A program made the translations under genes and the position numbers. Shown piece after piece: positions 7,065-14,997 of a stretch of DNA of 32,249 bases. Numbering within the stretch: the first letter of the stretch is position 1; each line of letters begins with the position of its first letter. The notes beneath the pieces were generated by a model. That model worked only from the letters and a program-made list of their open reading frames with translations, made no database searches and had not been told where the DNA came from. This DNA comes from an uncultured Gemmatimonadota bacterium (GTDB lineage: Bacteria > Gemmatimonadota > Gemmatimonadetes > Longimicrobiales > Longimicrobiaceae): contig CADCTW010000238.1 in the NCBI GenBank assembly GCA_902805735.1, positions 1 through 32,249 on the forward strand, given 5' to 3'.

Positions 7065-7979
7065 CTACTCCACCCCGCCCATCAGCCGCGCCATGATGGC
7101 CTTCTGCACGTGCAGCCGGTTCTCGGCTTCGTCCCACACGCGCGAGCGCGGGCCCTCCAGCACACTCTCGGTGACCTCTTCGCCGCGGTGGGCGGGGAGG
7201 CAGTGGAGGAAGATGGAGCGCGCGGAGGCGGTTTCCATCAGCGCCTCGTCCACCAGGAAGCCGGCGAAGTCGCGGGCGCGGGCGGCGGCCTCCTCTTCCT
7301 GCCCCATGGACGCCCACACGTCCGTGTTCACCACGTCCGCGCCCTCCACGGCCTCGCGCGGGTCGTGGGTGAGGACGATGGGGGCGGCGCCGCGCGCGCG
7401 CTCCAGGATGGCGGCGTCGGGCTCGTACCCCGGCGGCACGGCCAGGCGCAGCTCGAAGCCCAGCCGGTAGGCCGCGTTGAGCCAGGAGTTGGCCATGTTG
7501 TTGCCATCCCCCACCCACGCCACGCGCATCCCTTGCAGCTCCGGACCCACGCTCTCGCGCACGGTGAGCAGGTCGGCCATGATCTGGCAGGGGTGGAGGA
7601 GGTCCGTGAGGCCGTTGATGACCGGAACGGAGCCGTAGCGCGCCAGCTCCTCCGGGTCCGAGTGGTCGAAGGTGCGGATCATGACGCCGTCCACGAAGCG
7701 CGAGAGGACGCGCGCCGTGTCGCGCAGGGGCTCGCCGCGGCCGAGCTGGATGTCGCGAGAGGAGAGGAAGAGCGCGTGCCCGCCGAGCTGGTACGTCCCC
7801 ACCTCGAACGACACCCGGGTGCGGGTGGAGCTCTTGGTGAAGATCATCGCCAGCGTCTTCCCCTCCAGCGGGCGCTCGCGGTAGCCGCCGCGCTTCATCC
7901 GCGCCGCCAGCTCCAGCGTGCGCAGGATCTCCTCGCGGGTGAAGTCGGGGATGGCGAGGAAGTGGCGGACGTCGGTCAT
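7065..7979 (-). CDS. argF: ornithine carbamoyltransferase
   Basis: 304 residues, the usual size. It transfers the carbamoyl group of carbamoyl phosphate to ornithine to give citrulline in arginine synthesis. Seen: carbamoyl-phosphate loop FTKSSTRTR (47-55), HPCQ (129-132), GDGNNMANSW (ornithine-side region) and HCLPAHRG (259-266). The start is ATG 7979 (MTDVRHFLAIPDF); upstream in-frame residues are unrelated. No Shine-Dalgarno sequence is visible. The likely promoter is the 32-nt element at 8096-8127, shared with tldD. No other arg gene is in the window. Confidence 0.95.
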   Translation of the reverse strand: MTDVRHFLAIPDFTREEILRTLELAARMKRGGYRERPLEGKTLAMIFTKSSTRTRVSFEVGTYQLGGHALFLSSRDIQLGRGEPLRDTARVLSRFVDGVMIRTFDHSDPEELARYGSVPVINGLTDLLHPCQIMADLLTVRESVGPELQGMRVAWVGDGNNMANSWLNAAYRLGFELRLAVPPGYEPDAAILERARGAAPIVLTHDPREAVEGADVVNTDVWASMGQEEEAAARARDFAGFLVDEALMETASARSIFLHCLPAHRGEEVTESVLEGPRSRVWDEAENRLHVQKAIMARLMGGVE

Positions 7980-8095
7980 GGCGCGTTTCGGTGTACGGGA
8001 ACGGGTCGCCTGCACGAGCGGGGGGCAAGATAGCACGCGGCTGGCGGAGCGACCACACCACGCCCGCGCCACTTCCGCAAGTGCCTGTATTCCAC

Positions 8096-8127
8096 TATCT
8101 TAGAAGGTTCGTACAAGCGTACGAACG
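8096..8127 (-). promoter_or_regulatory. promoter-like 32-nt element upstream of argF, with palindrome
   Basis: Read on the minus strand, it begins CGTTCGTAC and ends CTAAGATA. TTCGTA at the -35 position and TAAGAT at the -10 position are 17 bp apart. It includes a perfect palindrome, GTTCGTAC and GTACGAAC around a 4-nt spacer (8107-8126). It is identical at 26 of 32 positions to the element at 14998-15029 upstream of the TldD gene. It may also serve the divergent gene at 8158. Confidence 0.55.
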
Positions 8128-8157
8128 ACTGCTTACAACCCCGTGCCACGAGCCCGC

Positions 8158-10071
8158 ATGCGCCGATACTGGTATTCCGCACTCCTCCTCGCCGGGGCCG
8201 CCGCGTGCGACGGGGGCTCCACCGATTCGGGCCCTCAGGTCGCGTCCGTGGCGATCACCCCCGACGTGGGCCGCATCGGCGTGGGCCAGGAGCTGAAGCT
8301 GACCGCGTCCGTCTTCGGCCCCTCGCGCGAGGTGGTGACGGAGGTGCGGGTGGACTGGCAGTCGCTCAACCCCGCCGCCGCTTCCGTCACCCCGGAAGGG
8401 GTGGTGCGGGGCGTGGCGCCGGGCGTGGCGCAGGTGGTGGCGACCGCCCGCGGCCGCGCGGACACGGCCAGCATCACGGTGGGGACGGAGGCGCTCCGCT
8501 CCTTCAACGTGAACTCCGCGCAGGGGTGCACCAACCCCGTGTTCAAGGACGCGCGCCTGGTGGCGACCAGCACCCGCGCCGCCATCTACGAAGACGTCAC
8601 CAACCCGGCCGGCGGCTTCACCTCGGCCGAGTTCCAGGAGATCGCCAACTCGTTCGACGCCCTGATCTGGCCCGTCACCACGCAGAACTTCGGCGAGCCG
8701 TCGGACATCGACGGGAACGGGCGGGTGATCATCCTGTACACGCGCGCCGTGAACGAGCTGACGCCGGCGGGCTCCACCAGCGTGTTCGGCGGCTTCTACT
8801 ACGGGCGCGACCTCTTCCCGCGCGTGGCCAACGCGAAGCTGGGCGCGTGCGCGGCGAGCAACGAGACGGAGATGTTCTACCTCCTCGCGCCGGACCCGGA
8901 GGGCGCGGTGAACGGCAACAAGCGCAGCAAGGAAACGGTGCGCCGCAGCACGCAGGGCACGGTCGCGCACGAGCTGCAGCACCTGATCAACGCGTCGCGC
9001 CGCATCTTCGTGCTGAACACCAACACCAGCGAAGAGACGTGGCTCAACGAGGGGCTCAGCCACATCGCGGAGGAGCTGGTGTACCACGCGGCCGGCGGCA
9101 CCGGCCCGCGCCAGAACATCGCCGAGGCCGAGATCCGCGCCTCGCAGCAGCGTCTGGACGCGTTCAACGGCTTCGCCATCGCCAACTTCGGCCGCTTCCG
9201 CACGTTCCTGGAGAAGACGGCCACGCAGTCGCCCATCGAGTCGGACGACGACCTGGAGACGCGCGGCTCCGCGTGGAACTTCCTGCGCTACTCGGCCGAC
9301 CGTAAGGCCGGCAACGACCGCGACCTGTGGTTCGGCCTGGTGAACTCGTCCAAGAGCGGGCTGGACAACTACGAGGCGGTGTTCGGCGTGAACTCGCTGG
9401 ACTATCTGCGCGATTGGTCGGTGGCGCTGTACGCGGACGACGCGGTGCCCGGGGTGGAGGCGCGCTACACGATGCCGAGCTGGAACTTCCGCAGCATCTT
9501 CCCGCTGATCACCTCGCCGGCGCGCTACCCGCTGAAGGTGGACACGCTGGCGGACGCGGCGCCGCGGACGGTGTCGGTGCAGGCGGGCTCGGCGGCGTAC
9601 CTCCGCTTCGGGGTGGCCGAGGGCAGCACGGCCGACGTGCGGGTGTCGGCGGTGAACACCGCCGCCTCGGGCGACTGCACGACGCTGCGGCTGGGGGTGG
9701 GCGAGGTGTTCCAGGGCACGGCGGCTTCCGGCTCGGCCCTGTGCGTGGGCGCCGGCGAGTACACGCTGATCCCCTTCCACGCCTCGCGCACTTCGGGCGC
9801 GGCCACGCAGATGACGGTGACCGCCCGCGGGATCACCATGCCCGTGGGTCCGCCGTCGCCGTCCATCGCGCCGTCGCGGCCGCTGTTCAACGTCACGGGC
9901 ACGGGGCTGAACCCGGAGCTCCTCAACGACGCGCGGGGGATCGAGGCGCGGCTGCGCGCCCGCGAGCGGCAGGAGCTGAGCGTGCGCATCCCGGGCGGCG
10001 CGCGGATGAGCTCGTCGGTGGCGGACCCGGCGGCGCCCGAGGTGAGGATCAACCTGCTGCGGACCAAGTAG
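8158..10071 (+). CDS. Big_2-type Ig-like domain lipoprotein with M30-like metallopeptidase domain
   Basis: 637 residues from ATG 8158 (a GTG at 8143 is also possible). The signal peptide ends in lipobox AGAAAC (Cys17), so it is a predicted surface or periplasmic lipoprotein. Residues 30-110 form a bacterial Ig-like (Big_2) domain with VASVAITPDVGRIGVGQELK and VTPEGVVRGVAPGVAQVVAT. The middle domain carries HELQH (271-275) and WLNEGLSHIAEEL about 25 residues on (Glu298). These match the zinc-binding and third-ligand pattern of hyicolysin-type M30 peptidases. About 200 strand-rich C-terminal residues are unassigned. A role in extracellular protein breakdown is inferred. A small lipoprotein gene follows 92 nt downstream. 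Confidence 0.72.
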   Translation: MRRYWYSALLLAGAAACDGGSTDSGPQVASVAITPDVGRIGVGQELKLTASVFGPSREVVTEVRVDWQSLNPAAASVTPEGVVRGVAPGVAQVVATARGRADTASITVGTEALRSFNVNSAQGCTNPVFKDARLVATSTRAAIYEDVTNPAGGFTSAEFQEIANSFDALIWPVTTQNFGEPSDIDGNGRVIILYTRAVNELTPAGSTSVFGGFYYGRDLFPRVANAKLGACAASNETEMFYLLAPDPEGAVNGNKRSKETVRRSTQGTVAHELQHLINASRRIFVLNTNTSEETWLNEGLSHIAEELVYHAAGGTGPRQNIAEAEIRASQQRLDAFNGFAIANFGRFRTFLEKTATQSPIESDDDLETRGSAWNFLRYSADRKAGNDRDLWFGLVNSSKSGLDNYEAVFGVNSLDYLRDWSVALYADDAVPGVEARYTMPSWNFRSIFPLITSPARYPLKVDTLADAAPRTVSVQAGSAAYLRFGVAEGSTADVRVSAVNTAASGDCTTLRLGVGEVFQGTAASGSALCVGAGEYTLIPFHASRTSGAATQMTVTARGITMPVGPPSPSIAPSRPLFNVTGTGLNPELLNDARGIEARLRARERQELSVRIPGGARMSSSVADPAAPEVRINLLRTK

Positions 10072-10163
10072 CCAGGCGGGACCCCGGCGCGGGAGGGGCG
10101 GGTACGATCCGGTGCCGGGGCTGGGTTCCGCGCCCTGATCTCAACCATGCCCAGGACCTGCCG

Positions 10164-10637
10164 ATGCGAACCTTGCTGCTGATGGCCCTTACGCTCGCCG
10201 CCTGCACCCGCCCCTCCTCCGTGCCCCCCGCGGGCGCGCAGGAGGTGCGGGTGGTCGGCGTTCCGGCCGCGGTGGGCTCCGCGCCCATGAACGTGCGCAT
10301 CTTCCTCCGCCCGGAGAGCGGCGAGGGCGTGTACGTCACCGGCCCGCTCGCGGGCGAGATCCGCTCCCTGGCCGGCGCGCGGGTGGAGGTGCGCGGCCGG
10401 CGCGGCCCCGACCGCACGCTGGAGGCGAGCGACTACGACGTGCTGGCCGTCAACGGCCGCCCCGTGATGATGGGCCTGGTGGAGCGCGCCGCCGACGGCG
10501 CCCTGCACCTCCGCACCCGCGACGGCCGGGCGGTCCGGCTGCAGGCGGCGCCTCCCGCCTTCCGCCCCGGGATGAAGGTGTGGGTGCAGGGGCCCGGGTC
10601 CGTCACCGTGCAGTCGTACGGGATCGTGCGGAACTGA
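10164..10637 (+). CDS. small hypothetical lipoprotein
   Basis: 157 residues from ATG 10164 with AGGA at 10153-10156. The frame is open far upstream, but the signal peptide MRTLLLMALTLAAC fixes the start and gives a lipobox Cys14. The mature part has two similar strand-rich halves (VYVTGPLAGEIRSLAGARVEVRGRR and VRLQAAPPAFRPGMKVWVQGPG), which suggests OB-like beta barrels as in several DUF-type lipoproteins. No catalytic motif was found and no function is assigned. It follows the M30-like gene in the same direction. A family A hairpin starts 11 nt after its stop. Confidence 0.75.
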   Translation: MRTLLLMALTLAACTRPSSVPPAGAQEVRVVGVPAAVGSAPMNVRIFLRPESGEGVYVTGPLAGEIRSLAGARVEVRGRRGPDRTLEASDYDVLAVNGRPVMMGLVERAADGALHLRTRDGRAVRLQAAPPAFRPGMKVWVQGPGSVTVQSYGIVRN

Positions 10638-10648
10638 GAACGGGCTGG

Positions 10649-10702
10649 CTCACACAGAGGCACAGAGGCACAGAGATGACTTCATCTCTGTGCCTCTGTG
10701 TC
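10649..10702. repeat. family A hairpin, three left and two right octamers
   Basis: The left arm has ACACAGAG, GCACAGAG and GCACAGAG; the right arm has only two matching octamers and then diverges (TCTTCCC). The inner part is a perfect stem, CACAGAGATGA against TCATCTCTGTG, with a 2-nt loop. It is placed between convergent genes. Confidence 0.82.
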
Positions 10703-10709
10703 TTCCCAG

Positions 10710-10835
10710 GAGCGAATGGATTCGCCGCTGGAACCACGCGAAGTCCCCTGCGGGGACTGTCTGGTCCGCCATCGGCGTAAGGTACAGACCGCGAAGGCGG
10801 TCTTCGCGTAGGTCCAGCGGCGAATTCATTCGCTC
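10710..10835. repeat. BIME-like composite of inverted REP-type palindromes
   Basis: The outer arms 10710-10735 and 10811-10835 are inverted copies (one gap, one mismatch) that each contain a near-palindrome of the GCGAATNNATTCGC type. Inside are two more hairpins: AGTCCCC/GGGGACT (10742-10758) and GACCGC/GCGGTC (10788-10801). This paired arrangement is the layout of bacterial interspersed mosaic elements mobilised by RAYT transposases; a RAYT gene lies 1.35 kb away. Confidence 0.72.
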
Positions 10836-10853
10836 GCGGGATCTCGCGCCGGT

Positions 10854-10908
10854 CTCGCGCGGGCGGCACGCTCTCGCGCGGGCGGCCGGGCCTCGCGCGG
10901 GCGACCGC
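10854..10908. repeat. three imperfect tandem copies of a CTCGCGCGGGCG unit
   Basis: The unit CTCGCGCGGGCG recurs three times with spacing of about 18-20 bp, filling the space between the BIME and the thrC stop. No function is evident. Confidence 0.6.
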
Positions 10909-12093
10909 TCACTCCAGTTCCACGTATTTCAGGCCGCTGCCGGTGTTGAAGAGGACGACGCTCTCGTCGGCGCGGAGGGTGCCGTCGGCGCGGAGGCGGG
11001 CGACGGCGGCGGCGGTGGCCGCGCCCTCGGGGGCGGCGAAGATGCCGGTGAGGCCGCCCACGATGGGCGTCCACTCGCGCATCTCCTCGTCGGAAACGGC
11101 CACGCCGGCGCCGCCGGAGGCACGGACGGCGTCCAGGATCAGGAAGTCGCCCACGGCGCGCGGCACGCGCAGGCCGGACGCGTAGGTGCGGGCGCCCTGC
11201 CAGGGCTCCGCGTACTCGGTGCCTTCCTCCCACGCGCGGATGATGGGGGCGCAGCCGGAGGCCTGCACCGTGATCATGCGCGGCCGCTCCGAGCCGATCC
11301 AGCCCAGCGCCTCCATCTCGTCGAACGCCTTCCACATCCCCACCAGCCCGGTGCCCCCGCCGGTGGGGTACACGATCACGTCGGGGAGCTTCCAGCCGAA
11401 CTGCTCGGCGAGCTCGTAGCCCATGGTCTTCTTCCCCTCCACCCGGTACGGCTCCTTGAGGGTGGAAAGGTCGAACCAGCCGTGCGCCTTCGCCCCCTCG
11501 GCCACGCGCGCGCCGCAGTCGGTGATGAGGCCGTCGAGCAGCTCCAGGTCGGCGCCCAGGGCGCGGATCTCCTGCAGGATGGGGACGGGCGTGTCGCGTG
11601 GCACCACGATGTGCGCGCGCATCCCCGCGGCGGCGGCGTAGGCGGCCGTCGCGCTCCCCGCGTTCCCCGCGGACGGGAGCGCCACCTCGCGGATCCCCAG
11701 CTCCCGCGCCCGCGAGATGGCCATGCACAGCCCGCGCGCCTTGAACGACGCGGTGGGATTCTGCCCTTCGTCCTTGATCCACACCCTTCCCACCCCCAGC
11801 CGCTCCGCGAGCCTCGGCGTCTCGATCAGCGGCGTCCACCCCTCCCCCAGCCGCACGGCATTGGCCGGGTCGCGCACCGGCAGCAGCTCCGCGTACCTCC
11901 ACAGGTCCGCGGGCCTCCCGCGCAGGTCCTCACGCTTCAGCCGCTTCCCGATGGCCTCCAGGTCGTACCGCGGGTACAGCGGCTTCTCGCAGCAGGGCGA
12001 CAGCCGCTGCAGCGCATCGGCCGAATAATTGGCGCCGCACCGGGTGCACTCCAGGTGCGTAGCCCCGCCGGCGGGGATCGTTTCAGTGGTCAC
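10909..12093 (-). CDS. thrC: threonine synthase
   Basis: 394 residues from GTG 12093. The frame continues upstream, but there it runs through a REP repeat (PRVHSPG is repeat-encoded), so GTG 12093 just before TTETIPAGG is preferred; the Shine-Dalgarno sequence is weak. An N-terminal zinc ribbon (Cys16, Cys19, Cys34, Cys35) precedes a fold-type II PLP domain with NPTASFKARG (Lys118 binds PLP), SAGNAGSATAAYAAAAG and the phosphate loop PTGGGTGL. It converts O-phosphohomoserine to threonine. The zinc-ribbon form is common in archaea and several bacterial phyla. Related PLP lyases (for example cysteate synthase) cannot be fully excluded. Confidence 0.9.
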   Translation of the reverse strand: MTTETIPAGGATHLECTRCGANYSADALQRLSPCCEKPLYPRYDLEAIGKRLKREDLRGRPADLWRYAELLPVRDPANAVRLGEGWTPLIETPRLAERLGVGRVWIKDEGQNPTASFKARGLCMAISRARELGIREVALPSAGNAGSATAAYAAAAGMRAHIVVPRDTPVPILQEIRALGADLELLDGLITDCGARVAEGAKAHGWFDLSTLKEPYRVEGKKTMGYELAEQFGWKLPDVIVYPTGGGTGLVGMWKAFDEMEALGWIGSERPRMITVQASGCAPIIRAWEEGTEYAEPWQGARTYASGLRVPRAVGDFLILDAVRASGGAGVAVSDEEMREWTPIVGGLTGIFAAPEGAATAAAVARLRADGTLRADESVVLFNTGSGLKYVELE

Positions 12094-12125
12094 AGTAGGC
12101 CTGTTGGAGACGGGTTGCCTGGTAT

Positions 12126-12179
12126 TGCCTGGCGAGTGAACTCGCGGCAACAACAGCACAAAGTCCGCCTGCGCGGACT
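12126..12179. repeat. REP-type repeat, left inverted copy flanking the RAYT
   Basis: A 54-nt unit with two hairpins: GCGAGT/ACTCGC and AGTCCGC/GCGGACT. It is inverted and 52/54 identical to 12673-12726. It ends 8 nt from the transposase stop codon and also lies directly upstream of thrC. Confidence 0.88.
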
Positions 12180-12187
12180 GGGGGCAG

Positions 12188-12634
12188 TCACCTGCGCGCG
12201 GCGGACGGATCTACGCGCGGCGCGGTGGAACGTGGCTCCAGCGATCCGAAGAGGGTGCCGGCACGGTGGTGTTCCTCCTGGTGGGCGATGTAGTTCCTCG
12301 CCAGGGGGAGAAGACGCTTCGATACGGAGAAGGCGCCGTAGGCGCCCTGCCATTTGAACGGGAAGTCCTTTGGGACCTCGTGGTTCACCATGTGCGACGA
12401 CACACCCTTGAGCTGCTGGACGAGATACGAAACCGCAATCGACGGCGGAGTTCGCGCCAGGACGTGCACGTGATCTTCAATCCCGCCGATCGCGATGAGG
12501 TCCACACCGAGGCCCGTGCACTCCGCCTGGATGCAGTCGTACACCTGCGGCCGGATGTCCAGCCTCAGCAGCGGAAGCCGATCCCACGTGGCCCACACCA
12601 GATGTGTGTAGATCTGCGTATAAGGTGCCCGCAT
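12188..12634 (-). CDS. REP-associated tyrosine transposase (IS200/IS605 TnpA-like, Y1_Tnp)
   Basis: 148 residues. Seen: HLVWATWDR near the N-terminus (residues 11-19), the metal-binding HUH motif EDHVHVLA (His55, His57) and ARNYIAHQEEHHR with catalytic Tyr115. WQGAYGAFSVS in the middle is typical of this family. Single-strand transposases of this class nick at hairpins; domesticated RAYTs mobilise REP elements. There is no TnpB or accessory gene. The gene sits alone between inverted 54-nt REPs, the classical RAYT setting. All catalytic motifs are intact. The last 15 or so residues are charged and may be family-variable. Confidence 0.92.
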   Translation of the reverse strand: MRAPYTQIYTHLVWATWDRLPLLRLDIRPQVYDCIQAECTGLGVDLIAIGGIEDHVHVLARTPPSIAVSYLVQQLKGVSSHMVNHEVPKDFPFKWQGAYGAFSVSKRLLPLARNYIAHQEEHHRAGTLFGSLEPRSTAPRVDPSAARR

Positions 12635-12672
12635 CGCTTCCCCCGGAGTATCGCGTCGAGATCTCTCCCCGG

Positions 12673-12726
12673 AGTCCGCGAAGGCGGACTTTGTGCCGTT
12701 GTTGCCGCGAGTTCACTCGCCAGGCA
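12673..12726. repeat. REP-type repeat, right inverted copy flanking the RAYT
   Basis: Inverted partner of 12126-12179 with only two differences, located 38 nt upstream of the transposase start codon. The two copies close the RAYT gene in a 600-bp unit. Confidence 0.88.
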
Positions 12727-12829
12727 CCGGGGCTCCTCCCTGCTGCGAGATACCCCGCATCCCCCGCCTCCGCCTACCATCGCCAGAACACCGCCACCCG
12801 CCGCACACGCCTGTCTGCGAAAAGGTGTT

Positions 12830-13525
12830 TCATCGCCGCGCCGGCCGTGACGCGACGACGGTTTCGACGGGGCCGGAGCAGGTGGGGCAGTGGGCGTGGG
12901 GACCCTCCGCCCAGTGGCCGCAGGCAAGGCAGAGGGTGACGAGGCGGCCCTCTTCCTCGGTGGCGGCGGGGAGGAGGAAGGCGGTGCCGTCTTCGCCCTG
13001 CACGCGCAGCGAGGGGCCGGAGTAGAAGTGCGCCAGCAGGTCGCGGACGTCCACCTCGGCGGCGTTGTTGACGATGTCCTCGCGGGTGACGGCGGTGCGG
13101 CTGCGGAAGCGGGCGTGCTCGGCCTTCCAGGTGCGCTCCACCTGCGGCTCCGGCTCCATCTTCAGCGTGAGGCCGCGCGACTCCAGCGTGTACGAGACCG
13201 CGAGGCGGCGGCGCAGGCGCTCGGCCGCGCGCTCCACCTCGGGGCCGGGCGCGAGCTGGCGGCGGTTGGCGGAGTGGATCGAGGGGTCGCAAAAGATCAC
13301 GGAGCGGGCGTGCGACCAGAGCGCCGTCTTCAGGTCGCCCACGTCCGTCTCGGCGACGGCCGTGTAGTCGTACGGTCGATCCACCGGGCCGATCTCGATG
13401 CGCGCCCCCTGCACCCCCGGCGCGCCCTCCAGCGCGTCGAACAGGGCGCGCGCCAGCAGCTCGCGGCGCTCGGCCGGGGAAAGCGGACACCAGAGATCGG
13501 GATCGAGCAGCTCGGGATGCGGCAT
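12830..13525 (-). CDS. hypothetical protein with C-terminal zinc ribbon
   Basis: 231 residues from ATG 13525 (MPHPELLDPDLWCPLSP); the open frame runs much farther upstream but overlaps the next gene on the same strand. The N-terminal two thirds are alpha/beta with charged helices (ERAAERLRRRLAVSYTLESRG). The C-terminus has CLACGHWAEGPHAHCPTC, two CxxC pairs that should bind zinc. TREDIVNNAAEVDVRDLLAHFY is a conserved-looking block. I do not recognise the family. The zinc ribbon suggests a nucleic-acid or protein-binding role, but nothing in the neighbourhood supports one. The spacer 12727-12829 shows nothing else. Confidence 0.7.
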   Translation of the reverse strand: MPHPELLDPDLWCPLSPAERRELLARALFDALEGAPGVQGARIEIGPVDRPYDYTAVAETDVGDLKTALWSHARSVIFCDPSIHSANRRQLAPGPEVERAAERLRRRLAVSYTLESRGLTLKMEPEPQVERTWKAEHARFRSRTAVTREDIVNNAAEVDVRDLLAHFYSGPSLRVQGEDGTAFLLPAATEEEGRLVTLCLACGHWAEGPHAHCPTCSGPVETVVASRPARR

Positions 13526-13559
13526 CAGGCGTCGGTTGTGGGTGAAGCGCGGTAATGTA

Positions 13560-13592
13560 TCACAGAGAGACACGGAGACACAGAGAGGGGAT
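13560..13592. repeat. family A, left half of a split hairpin
   Basis: The arm (CACAGAGAG, ACACGGAG, ACACAGAG, AGGGGATT) abuts the stop codon (13593) of the FAD oxidoreductase. Its partner arm lies 1.3 kb away at 14931-14963 in inverted orientation, with the inner end AGAGGGGATT shared exactly. Confidence 0.82.
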
Positions 13593-14909
13593 TTATCCGC
13601 GCGCGATAATGCGCCGCGCGGCGTCGAGGCCGGCGGCGACGGCGCCCTCCACCGTGGGCGCGTACAGGTAGTCCCCGGCGAGGGCGATGGGGCCGCCACC
13701 CTCCAGCGCGCCGTCGCGGGCGGCGCGGAGGCGGGCCAGGTAGCCGGGGTAGAAGAGCGTCCAGCCGTGGCGCCAGGGGTAGACGCGCACGTCCTGGATC
13801 GTGCGCGAGAGCGTGGGGATGGCGTGCGCGAGCTCGGGGAGGACGGCCCGGAGCGCGTCGTCAGGGGAGGCGTCCAGGAGCGCTTCGCCCGCGGCGGGGG
13901 TGGGGATGGCGAGCAGGAGGCCGCGCCCCTCCGGCACCACGGCGGCGCCCTTGTTCTCTTCGGCGCAGGCGGCGGCGACGACGCGCGTTTCGCCCCGCGG
14001 GAAGGAAAGGCCGAAGAAGCGGCCGGGCACCGGACGGTCCAGGAGGAGCGCCACGGTGGCCGTGGGACGCACGCGCACGCCGCGCAGCCACTCGGACGCG
14101 GCGGGGAGCGCGTCCCCCAGCAGACCCAGCGCGGCAGGTGCGGGAACGGCGACGACCGCCGCGTCGAAACGCTCGCCCGCCACGTCCACACCGCCCTCCA
14201 CGCGGCGCACGGCGCTCACGGCGGCACCGGTGCGCACCTCTCCCCCGCCCCGCCGCACGGCGCCGGCCAGCGCGTCGCAGAAGCCGCCGGCGCCGCCGCG
14301 CATCGCCAGCACCTGCAGGGTCAGCCCCTGCCGGGAGAGCGCGTGGTAGAAGCCCGCGCTGGCCTCTTCGGAGCCGATGCCGTACAAGGTGGCGAGGAGC
14401 GGGTGGGCGAGGAGGTCCACGAAGTCGCGCCCGATCTCCCGCTCTCCCCACGCCGCGGCGGACTCGCCGTCCATCCCCGCGTCGGCGGCGTGCTCCAGGG
14501 CGTCCATGTCCAGGCCGGAGCCGTGGCGCTGCAGGAAGGGGAGGTACTGCGCGCCCAGCTTCATCTTGAGCCCCAGCGGCAGCGCCCCCGACGCGAGCAT
14601 GCTGGTGGGCGACCCGTACACCACCTCGTGCGCGCGCCCCTTCCTCCACAGCGCGTCGCGCCCCGGCGCGCGCACCATCCCATCCCCCGCCCCCGCCTCC
14701 CCCAGCAGCGCCAGCACGCGCCGGTAGTGCGTCCCGAAAAGTTGGGTCCCACCATCGATCCGATACCCATCCACCACGTCCGTGCGCGTGCGCCCGCCCA
14801 CCCCCGCCTCCACCTCGAACACCACCACCGAAGCCCCCGCCCGCACCAGCGAAAACGCCGCCGCAAGCCCGGCGGGCCCACCCCCGATCACCGCGACTGA
14901 AGTATCCAC
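13593..14909 (-). CDS. FAD-dependent amine oxidase/protoporphyrinogen-oxidase-like oxidoreductase
   Basis: 438 residues from GTG 14909. The frame continues upstream only through a repeat arm (HTEAQRHRE), so that N-terminus is not credible. Residues 1-35 form the dinucleotide fold VAVIGGGPAGLAAAFSLVRAG followed by VVVFEVEAGVGGRTRT, the GGRT motif of the amine-oxidase family. The C-terminal APTVEGAVAAGLDAARRI is the FAD-closing motif of the same family. Relatives act on protoporphyrinogen, carotenoids or amines. The substrate is not decided here and no haem gene is adjacent. The gene is enclosed by the two halves of a family A palindrome. Confidence 0.85.
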   Translation of the reverse strand: MDTSVAVIGGGPAGLAAAFSLVRAGASVVVFEVEAGVGGRTRTDVVDGYRIDGGTQLFGTHYRRVLALLGEAGAGDGMVRAPGRDALWRKGRAHEVVYGSPTSMLASGALPLGLKMKLGAQYLPFLQRHGSGLDMDALEHAADAGMDGESAAAWGEREIGRDFVDLLAHPLLATLYGIGSEEASAGFYHALSRQGLTLQVLAMRGGAGGFCDALAGAVRRGGGEVRTGAAVSAVRRVEGGVDVAGERFDAAVVAVPAPAALGLLGDALPAASEWLRGVRVRPTATVALLLDRPVPGRFFGLSFPRGETRVVAAACAEENKGAAVVPEGRGLLLAIPTPAAGEALLDASPDDALRAVLPELAHAIPTLSRTIQDVRVYPWRHGWTLFYPGYLARLRAARDGALEGGGPIALAGDYLYAPTVEGAVAAGLDAARRIIARG

Positions 14910-14930
14910 AGACCCGTACCCGATGAGCGG

Positions 14931-14963
14931 AATCCCCTCTCTGTGTCTCTGTGCCTCTGTGTG
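14931..14963. repeat. family A, right half of a split hairpin
   Basis: AATCCCCTCTCTGTG opens the arm, then two further octamers and GTGAG. It is inverted relative to 13560-13592 and starts 21 nt upstream of the FAD oxidoreductase start codon. Confidence 0.82.
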
Positions 14964-14997
14964 AGGCCCAACGCAGTTCCCACGCCGCACCTTGCTC

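Noticed and set aside
8095..9780. Long minus-strand open frame (561 codons) opposite the M30-like gene
   Set aside because: Arg/His/Val-rich shadow typical of GC-rich DNA; the plus strand has signal peptide, lipobox and zinc motif.
12094..12159. Longer N-terminus for threonine synthase (upstream ATG 12159)
   Set aside because: The extension is translated REP sequence; the zinc ribbon follows GTG 12093 directly.
10690..12357. Plus-strand open frame of 555 codons across the thrC region
   Set aside because: It runs through three repeat elements and opposite a clear threonine synthase; low-complexity composition.
12188..12634. Complete IS200/IS605 element with TnpB/omega RNA
   Set aside because: No tnpB-like frame is next to the transposase; the layout is a solitary RAYT with REPs.
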